Positions 56,546 to 64,000 of a DNA stretch of 64,000 bases are shown here, piece after piece. The position numbers and the translations under genes are program-made. The notes under the pieces were generated by a model, which was not told where the DNA came from, ran no database searches, and saw only the letters and a program-made list of their open reading frames with translations. Location: NCBI GenBank assembly GCA_012861695.1, contig JAAOOA010000270.1, positions 64,501 to 128,500 on the forward strand, read 5' to 3'. Positions within the stretch are counted from its first letter, which is position 1; each line of letters starts with the position of its first letter. This stretch comes from Trematomus loennbergii (Eukaryota > Chordata > Actinopteri > Perciformes > Nototheniidae).

Positions 56546-56896
56546 GGGACCCTGACCAAGCGTCGCTCCTGGACGCTTAGGGACCCTGACCAAGCGTCGC
56601 TCCTGGACGCTTAGGGACCCTGACCAAGCGTCGCTCCTGGACGCTTAGGGACCCTGACCAAGCGTCGCTCCTGGACGCTCAGGACCCTGACCAAGCGTCG
56701 CTCCTGGACGCTCAGGACCCTGACCAAGCGTCGCTCCTGGACGCTTAGGGACCCTGACCAAGCGTCACTCCTGGACGCTTAGGGACCCTGACCAAGCGTC
56801 GCTCCTGGACGCTCAGGACCCTGACCAAGCGTCGCTCCTGGACGCTCAGGACCCTGACCAAGCATCGCTCCTGGACGCTCAGGACCCTGACCAAGC
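56546..56896. repeat. 33/34-bp minisatellite, unit B copy (about 10 units)
   Basis: Same unit as 15,499-16,203, cut on the right by the LINE that begins after 'gcgtcgcactgc'. Confidence 0.92.
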
Positions 56897-57301
56897 GTCG
56901 CACTGCATCCTGCCTCGCCGAAAGCGCTTTCGACGACGGGGAAAGCGTGGTGGTGCACTGGTCCATCTGAAGGCATACCTGACGGCTTCTCCTGGGACTT
57001 ATCCACGCCTCGGATGTCATGGCCCTCCCGCTGCACGCCAAGTGAGGGATCGGTGGATTCGCCCCGTTTTTCCGGAGCTGCGGACTCTGAGGGGTCCGCT
57101 GACTGCTCCTCCTGCCCGACTGACTGCTCCTCCTGCCCGACTGGCAGCTCCTCCTGCCCGACTGCTGCTCCGCCCGACCTGCTCCTCCTGCCCGACACTG
57201 CTACTGCCCGCGACTGACTGCGGCCCGCGCGGCGTTCAACACGCACATCTTCGTCAGCTGAGACGCACTACACCTTCGGCAAGCCGGAGCGAAAACTTTG
57301 C

Positions 57302-57790
57302 ATGGCTTTGCTAAATGCTAGGTCGATAGCAAACAAAACGTTCCTGCTAAACGACTTCTTCACCTCTCGTGAACTGGATTTTATGTTCCTGACGGAGACC
57401 TGGGTCCACGCTGGCGAGTATACACCGTTCTCTGAACTTCTTCCTCCTGACTGTACATTCTTCAGCTCCCCCCGTGCCACTGGCCATGGTGGGGGCATAG
57501 CATCAGTGTTTAGAGCTAGCCTCCAATGCCGATTGCTTCACCCTGTAACTAGCTATGCCAGCTTTGAGTTGCAGCTTTTTGAACTGAACCCGGCCTCGCC
57601 TATACTCTGCGCAGTCGTGTATCGTCCGCCAAAGTGTAATAAGGATTTCATAAATGACTTTTCTGACTTTCTGTCCGGGATCATGGTGAAATATGATCGT
57701 GTTTTGATCTCCGGAGACTTCAATGTCCATGTGTGTTGCGAGTCCAAACCTCTGGTTAGGGACTTTTTAAATCTCCTTGATTCTTTGGTC
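57302..57790 (+). pseudogene. L2-like LINE endonuclease
   Basis: AP-endonuclease motifs in order: ALLNARSIANKTFLLNDFF, FMFLTETWVHAGEY, GGGIASVFRA, LCAVVYRPPKCN and RVLISGDFNVHV. A frame change near 57,785 moves the rest (GPTHEKGHTLDLVLSFGLSV, RISDHLPVLF) into the next ORF. The enzyme would nick target DNA. Confidence 0.85.
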
Positions 57791-59110
57791 TCGTTCAGTC
57801 CGTGGCCCAACACACGAAAAAGGACACACTTTGGACTTAGTATTATCGTTTGGACTGTCTGTATCTGTGGATGAAATATGTGCAGCAACGCGTATCTCAG
57901 ACCATTTACCGGTTCTGTTTACAACCTCCATCCCTTCCGCAGGAGTCGAATCACGTGCCCCTGCGCGTCGTCTGCGTTCGATTAACCCCTTGACTGCCTC
58001 ACAGTTCTCTGATGTTTTTAATGCTTCTCCGATCTGTAAATTAGATGTGAACTGTGCTTTTAATGCTGATGAGCTTATCTCCATGTTTGACTCGACATGC
58101 ACACTAATACTGGATTCTGTTGCTCCTTTTACGCTTAGACGCACCAAAGTTCTATCAGAGCCGTGGCTCAATGACTGTACTCGTGCTCTCAGACGCGCTT
58201 GCAGGCGTGCAGAGAGAAAATGGAAAAAGGATAAACTCCATGTCTCCCTAGAAATCCTTCGTGCTTGCCTTTCTGACTACCAGACGGCAGTCAAAGCAGC
58301 CAAAACAGAGCACATTTCTCTGTTAATCTCCAAAAACAGCCATAAACCTCAGGTTCTTTTTAATGTCCTCAACTCTATCATTAATCCCTGTGATGTTTCT
58401 TCTATTGTCCCATCGACTACTCTCTGTGATAAGTTTCTTACATTTTTTATTGAAAAGGTATCTGCTCTTAGGCTAGCCCACACTAGTGCTACCCCAGATC
58501 CTGCTCCTTTTCTGTGCCCTGCTGTCCTCGACCACTTTGAGCCTGTATCCCTCTCTTCTCTCTCGGATGTAGTCAAGCACCTGCGGCCGACAAACTGCAC
58601 CTCAGACAGCATTCCCTCTCGCCTTCTCAGAGATGTTTTTGATTCAGTTGGAGCAAGTATTTTATTACTTTTAAACACCTCTCTTACCTCAGGATGTGTC
58701 CCAGCTGCCTTCAAACATGCCGTGGTTAAGCCACTCCTTAAAAAGAAAAATCTCGACCCCTCCATTCTCGCAAATTTTAGGCCCATCTCCCAGCTACCTT
58801 TTTTATCAAAAGCCCTGGAGCGAGTAGTCTACGCCCAGCTGCAGTCTTTTTTAACCATCCATGGAATCCATGAAAAGTTTCAGTCTGGCTTCAAACCCAT
58901 GCACAGCACTGAAACAGCCCTTTTAAGAGTTTTTAATGATCTGCTCCTAGCCGCCGACTCAGGTAGCCCAGCTGTCTTGGTGCTGTTAGACCTGACAGCT
59001 GCCTTTGACACTGTGGACCATAGCATCCTGCTGTCACGGCTTGAACAGTCCGCTGGCATCACAGGCTCTGCCCTTGCATGGTTCAGGTCCTACCTGACAG
59101 ACCGTAGCTT
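57777..59110 (+). pseudogene. L2-like LINE endonuclease end and reverse transcriptase, first part
   Basis: A long open frame carries the end of the endonuclease (TRISDHLPVLFT), the linker, then RT motifs: LANFRPISQLPFLSKALERV, FQSGFKPMHSTETALLRVFN and LVLLDLTAAFDTVDHSILLS (motif A). It goes out of frame near 59,115. Confidence 0.87.
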
Positions 59111-59121
59111 CTCAGCTAGGT

Positions 59122-60009
59122 GCCTTCTCCTCTGCCAAAGCCCCTCTTACCTGTGGGGTTCCCCAAGGCTCGATTCTGGGCCCCATCCTTTTTCTACTGT
59201 ACATACTGCCCCTAGGTTCAATACTCACAAAACATAACATTCCCTTCCACTGCTACGCCGACGATGTACAGATCTATCTGCCTCTCAAAGCAAATGTCAA
59301 ACACTCACTACAGCAGTGATGGACTGCTTAGCAGAGATAAAATCCTGGCTGAGCAAAAACTTCCTCAACCTCAACGAGAGCAAGACCGAGGTCATCTTTT
59401 TTGGACCGCAACCTCCAGCCTCTCCGGTTGATATTCTGGGCTCTATCAAAAAAAAATCCTCCCCTCGGTCATGAACCTTGGAGTGACCTTCACCAGCACT
59501 TTTAAATTCGACAAGCAGGTCAGCACCGTAGTAAAATCCTGCTTTTTTAAATAATACTATTGGCCAAAACCAAGTCGTATTTATCTTTTAAAGACTTAGA
59601 AAGGGTTATTAACGCCTTTGTAACCTCGAGACTGGACTATTGTAACGCTCTGTATGTGGGTATGGACCAGGCCTCAATCAAACGCTTACAGCTAGTCCAA
59701 AACGCTGCTGCACGTTTGCTGACTGGCCACAAAAAGCGTGACCACATCACCCCTATTCTGGCCTCACTACACTGGCTTCCAGTTCGGTTCAGAATTGATT
59801 TTAAAATCCTTTTATTTGTTTTTAAAGCACTAAATGGGCTGGCTCCGGCCTATATAGCTGAACTGCTCCAGCGCTACACCCCAGCCAGAGCTTTAAGGTC
59901 TGCTGACCAGCTGCTGCTGGTAGTGCCCAAGACCAGGCTAAAACCCGAGGGCACCGAGCCTTCGCAGCAGCTGGCCCTAGGCTCTGGAACACTCTGCCCC
60001 TCCATGTGA
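59122..60009 (+). pseudogene. L2-like LINE reverse transcriptase, second part
   Basis: In the next frame [15 protein letters not shown] (motif B) and the YADD catalytic motif (59,254-59,265) are present. Further frame changes at about 59,305 and in an A8-9 run near 59,452 follow. From 59,560 the C-terminal part is open again: INAFVTSRLDYCNALYVG and QLVQNAAARLLTGHKKRDHI. The frame splits make this copy inactive. Confidence 0.85.
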
Positions 60010-60270
60010 GGTCGGCCCAGACCCTAGGGGTTTTTAAATCTAAACTAAAAACACACTTCTTCTCTCTGGCTTTCTAGTTAGAGCGGAGCACGACTCCTGA
60101 CTTTTCCGTGTGTTTTATTTATTTTGTTTTTTAAGTATATCTGTTGTAATTTATTGTCGTTTATTGTGATTTGTAGTAATGTGTTTTTATTACATGTACA
60201 GCACTTTGGCTCGACCAAAAATCGCTTTTAAATGTGCTATATAAATAAAACCTGATTTGATTTGATTTGA

Positions 60271-60513
60271 TTTAGACCCTCTGTCCTTAGAGCCTCTGTC
60301 CTTAGAGCCTCTGTCCTTAGACCCTCTGTCCTTAGACCTCTGTCCTTAGACCCTCTGTCCTTAGACCTCTGTCCTTAGACCCTCTGTCCTTAGACCCTCT
60401 GTCCTTAGACCCTCTCCTTAGACCCTCTGTCCTTAGCCCTCTGTCCTTAGACCCTCTGTCCTTAGACCTCTGTCCTTAGACCCTCTGTCCTTAGACCCTC
60501 TGTCCTTAGACCC
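60271..60513. repeat. 15-bp minisatellite, unit B copy (about 16 units)
   Basis: GACCCTCTGTCCTTA units as in 27,497-27,891. The first unit touches the LINE tail. Confidence 0.94.
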
Positions 60514-60859
60514 TCACATCGTACAAGGAAACACTTCCAGAGAAACCCACAGTTTAAAGGGAACATGGGAGAAACCTCAGGGAGAGCAACAGAGGAGGGA
60601 TCCCTCTCCCAGGACGGACAGACGTGCAATAGATGCCGTGTGTAAATCCAAGAGATAATACATTTTACAGCTTTTAATTTGAATTTTAATACATTTTGTG
60701 ATTAACTTCAAGCGGAATCTTTCCAAACTCGGATAAAACTGTAAAAATGCAGTGCTGATCAAACATGAATAACAGTTAGTTTATAGTAGTTATATATAGA
60801 TAGTTTATAGTTAGGTAGATTGTTTTCACATTTGTGTACATATATCCGGATGCGCCAAA

Positions 60860-61111
60860 ATGTCCAATGCCCCTACCAGGATTGTCATTTTGAAACCAGT
60901 GACATTTAATTCCCACAAAAGCAGGAACCATGATGGCAGACAGAGGCAGAGCCAGTTGCAGTTTAAGACAGGAATTTTGATGAATACAGAAACATTTGAT
61001 CAAACTGACCGGACTGAAAATGAAAGGGACATTCAAGACACAACAGATGTTGAAGAAGATGATTTGGTGGTAGATAATATCGATGACTTGTGTCGGAGTC
61101 GGGAGGGCTGA
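60860..61111 (+). CDS. Hypothetical 83-residue ORF, unit B copy
   Basis: Counterpart of 28,230-28,481 with the same start, stop and in-frame continuation after the stop. Function unknown. Confidence 0.35.
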   Translation: MSNAPTRIVILKPVTFNSHKSRNHDGRQRQSQLQFKTGILMNTETFDQTDRTENERDIQDTTDVEEDDLVVDNIDDLCRSREG

Positions 61112-61327
61112 TCATTTATTCCGGCAAATGACTCAGACCTACTAATTGACCTAACAGAAGTTATTGAGTCTCTGTAAGTTTACTGCTTGGCTCAGATCCA
61201 CCAACGTCAGCAAGATCTCACCTCTATTAACTCCTGAAGAACCAGGTTCAATGAACTGCTGTTTCAATTCAGACGACCCTCTAAATCTGTTTAAGCGATC
61301 CTGAAGGATTCTGATATCAGTAATGAG

Positions 61328-61528
61328 GTGTGGCCCTACCTAAGTGTGAGTGTGGCAGTGTGCAATCTCACCTTTGAAGCAGGAGAGGAGAGCGCAGATG
61401 TCTTTCAAGTTGTCCCAATCCAAAAGGTGGGATCAGTTTATTTGAAGAAAAATAGGTCCACACTTGAACAGGGTTTTTACCTTCTCTCGTTACAACATTA
61501 TAATCATACTAAACATATCATGCTGTGA
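61328..61528 (+). CDS. Hypothetical 66-residue ORF, unit B copy
   Basis: Identical in protein to 28,697-28,897. Function unknown. Confidence 0.3.
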   Translation: MWPYLSVSVAVCNLTFEAGEESADVFQVVPIQKVGSVYLKKNRSTLEQGFYLLSLQHYNHTKHIML

Positions 61529-61529
61529 T

Positions 61530-63340
61530 CATGTTCTAATGTGAAACTTTAATTCACAGTTTTACATTTATTACACTAAATTGTAACTTCAACTGCCCAA
61601 TTCAGTTGTGACATTTAAAATCTCCCGACAGAATTTAGAGGCATCTCCTCATAAATGACCGGTGATAATAAAAAGCACATTCAAACTTTCATTCACCAAA
61701 TCAGTTCATTTGCTCATTTCCACATTCGTATACTTCAACTAGTCCCGCATGAATTCAGAGGACCTTTCCTCACAGGTGGCAGGGTACTAACTTTCAACAA
61801 ACATCAATTCATTCCACTCATTTCACAAAGAAATTCACTCAGCATTCAACAAAGAAATTCGAGAGATATTTACCAAGTTTGAGAGAACCTTACCGAGAGC
61901 AAAACCCCAGCTCTCCAGGGAGAGAGTATACCAGGGGAACCCCCCCCCCCCCTCTCTCTCGAGTCTGCTCCCTCTCCACCAGTGTCTTTATGCTCAAAAA
62001 CAGGACAGAGAAACCTAAAGACCCCTCCTCCATACCCATATCTGTGGAAACTGGGCATCTGATGCACAGGACTGGACATGACCAGACATATTCTATGGCT
62101 CTGGCATAAGACACACCTTCCCATGTTTGTGTAAAAAGGTCATGACCCCTACTCTGCAGGACTTGCAAAATATTATTCTCGGCTATGACACAAAACCTTT
62201 TTGGGGCCTCAGTGTATTTCTCCTTAAGTCAGGAGCCCCCCCCCCCTGTGTACTGCTGTGAGGGGAGAGAGAAGAAACTGCCTCTCCTCTTATCAGTGAC
62301 ACCCATAAACCATTATAGGCCTTACACTCTCAACTTAACAAACATAGAATTCCAGAGAAATATTGTACTTTAACACAAAACTTGAATTTTCCAATATATT
62401 TTATTTTTTCAAAAGAAATTGACTGTGAACACAGAAAAGAAACGGCTGTCACAATGAAGTCAAATGATGAACATGAGAGAAATCAGATGATATCAGAGTT
62501 TAAATAAAGGGTCTCTCTTCTCAAACCCAACATGTACTAGGAAAGCAGAAAGCAGACATTTAGAAATGTAAATGTGCAGTAGTTGCTCAGAGACGACTCC
62601 TCTCAGACTTGATGTGAAACCTCCAGGAACAAAAGGATGGAGGAGTGAACACATTACCCTTCATCCCTCCCCCTAAATCCCACCCTTGATACCCCCTCCT
62701 CTCTAAAGATGGACTTTCATATTTCAAACATTTAACACCTTTCTCCAGAAATAGTGACTCTCAGTGAGTTTCAGTTCTAACCTGGATAACTGCGACTGAG
62801 TCTCACATTACAAGTATCTCTAGTGTCTCTTTCTCATACCCAACGTGTCTTAGTGTTTTAAAGATCACTTCAAAAAGGAAAAACTCAAACATTTCAATTG
62901 AACATAAATGTAAAAAAATATTCAGTGAATGTTGGGCAACTAAACATAGCAAGAACCTTTCTGAACTCGATGCTCACTAAAATTGCAACTACACACAACG
63001 GGTAATTGATTAGGAAGTATTATACATAAAGACTATATTAAGAAATGTACGGAAAAGATCAAGAGATGCTTCTATTTACAGATGTTCCCTAAACGTCTCA
63101 TTCACAGGCTGCTGGTAGACAGATCATTGTTACGTTCAGCATCGCAGCAACAGTATAAGGCTGCTTTATCCAAATCAAAAAACATTTTCATTAACCAGAG
63201 CACTCTCATATAGAGCTAAGTGTGTGAGGACAGCAGGGTTTTGGGAGGTCTGAATGTAGTCCATAAAAAACATGTTTATTAGAACGTAAAGTCACTGTTG
63301 GTCAGCTTTACATTTGGAGAAAAGCAGGAGGAATGCTAGC
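61530..63340. other. Counterpart of 28,900-30,800
   Basis: Paralogous 3' flank of the zinc-finger gene, without ORFs. About 140 bp shorter than unit A at 62,708. Confidence 0.5.
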
Positions 63341-63345
63341 TTGAC

Positions 63346-64000
<655 letters not shown>

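Larger units (their letters stand above)
56900..60270 (+). mobile_element. L2-like LINE, nearly full length but frameshifted
   Basis: A 5' coding part with a short internal repeat (CTCCTCCTGCCCGACTG at 57,105-57,190) leads into endonuclease and RT regions. The 3' UTR has GTACAGCACTTTGGCTCGAC and ends in a TGATT-type tandem tail (60,252-60,270). It lies between the 33-bp and 15-bp minisatellites, where unit A has 16.2-27.5 kb instead. Confidence 0.87.

Overview
The window looks like nuclear DNA of a teleost fish, probably a percomorph. The signs are Rex1/L2-type LINEs, a DIRS element, tRNA-derived SINEs with a LINE-like tail, many short hAT, piggyBac and PIF/Harbinger elements, long (GT)n, (GA)n and (CCT)n tracts, and introns with good splice sites. 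No bacterial, phage or CRISPR structure is present.

The framework is a tandem segmental duplication. Unit A fills the left part (1-2.42, 8.24-15.8 and 27.48-31.46 kb) and unit B the right part (41.56-42.18, 42.19-42.39 plus 46.16-46.76, 48.94-56.9 and 60.27-64.0 kb). The blocks are collinear and direct. Between them each unit has its own insertions, deletions and minisatellites, so one unit often shows the empty site of an insertion in the other.

The probable host gene runs on the minus strand. It starts with a PWWP domain of the HDGF/LEDGF type (three coding exons, 9.43-8.84 kb in unit A; damaged remains at 49.89-49.54 kb in unit B). Further exons with matching intron phases lie at 40.63-40.58, 40.47-40.32 and 37.12-37.05 kb, followed by a C2H2 zinc-finger exon at 31.46-30.8 kb. 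A second zinc-finger exon at 64.0-63.35 kb belongs to the next copy, whose 5' exons lie beyond the window. This suggests a tandem family of genes joining a PWWP domain to an acidic/basic linker and a fast-changing zinc-finger array. Unit B has lost the exon with the start codon, and both finger arrays contain single-base frameshifts, so the copies visible here are decaying or the assembly has small indel errors.

Layout: 0-2.4 kb multicopy repeat, SINE and LINE tail; 2.4-6.5 kb a LINE RT end blown up into a 37-bp minisatellite; 6.6-8.2 kb a 33-bp minisatellite; 8.2-14.5 kb PWWP exons, SINE and an hAT MITE carrying a spliced-looking exon; 14.5-16.2 kb TIR-derived minisatellite; 16.7-17.1 kb a PB1-like exon; 17.5-27.0 kb a nest of a DIRS element containing a LINE and an hAT MITE, all between piggyBac-like ends; 27.5-31.5 kb 15-bp minisatellite, paired hypothetical ORFs and the zinc-finger exon; 31.5-37.2 kb introns with a piggyBac-like element; 37.5-42.2 kb two copies of a repeat family carrying RFX-type palindromes; 42.4-46.2 kb an almost complete hAT transposon; 46.8-48.5 kb a second 37-bp minisatellite; 48.9-56.9 kb unit B version of 8.2-15.8 kb with an extra hAT element; 56.9-60.3 kb an L2-like LINE; 60.3-64 kb unit B version of the zinc-finger region.
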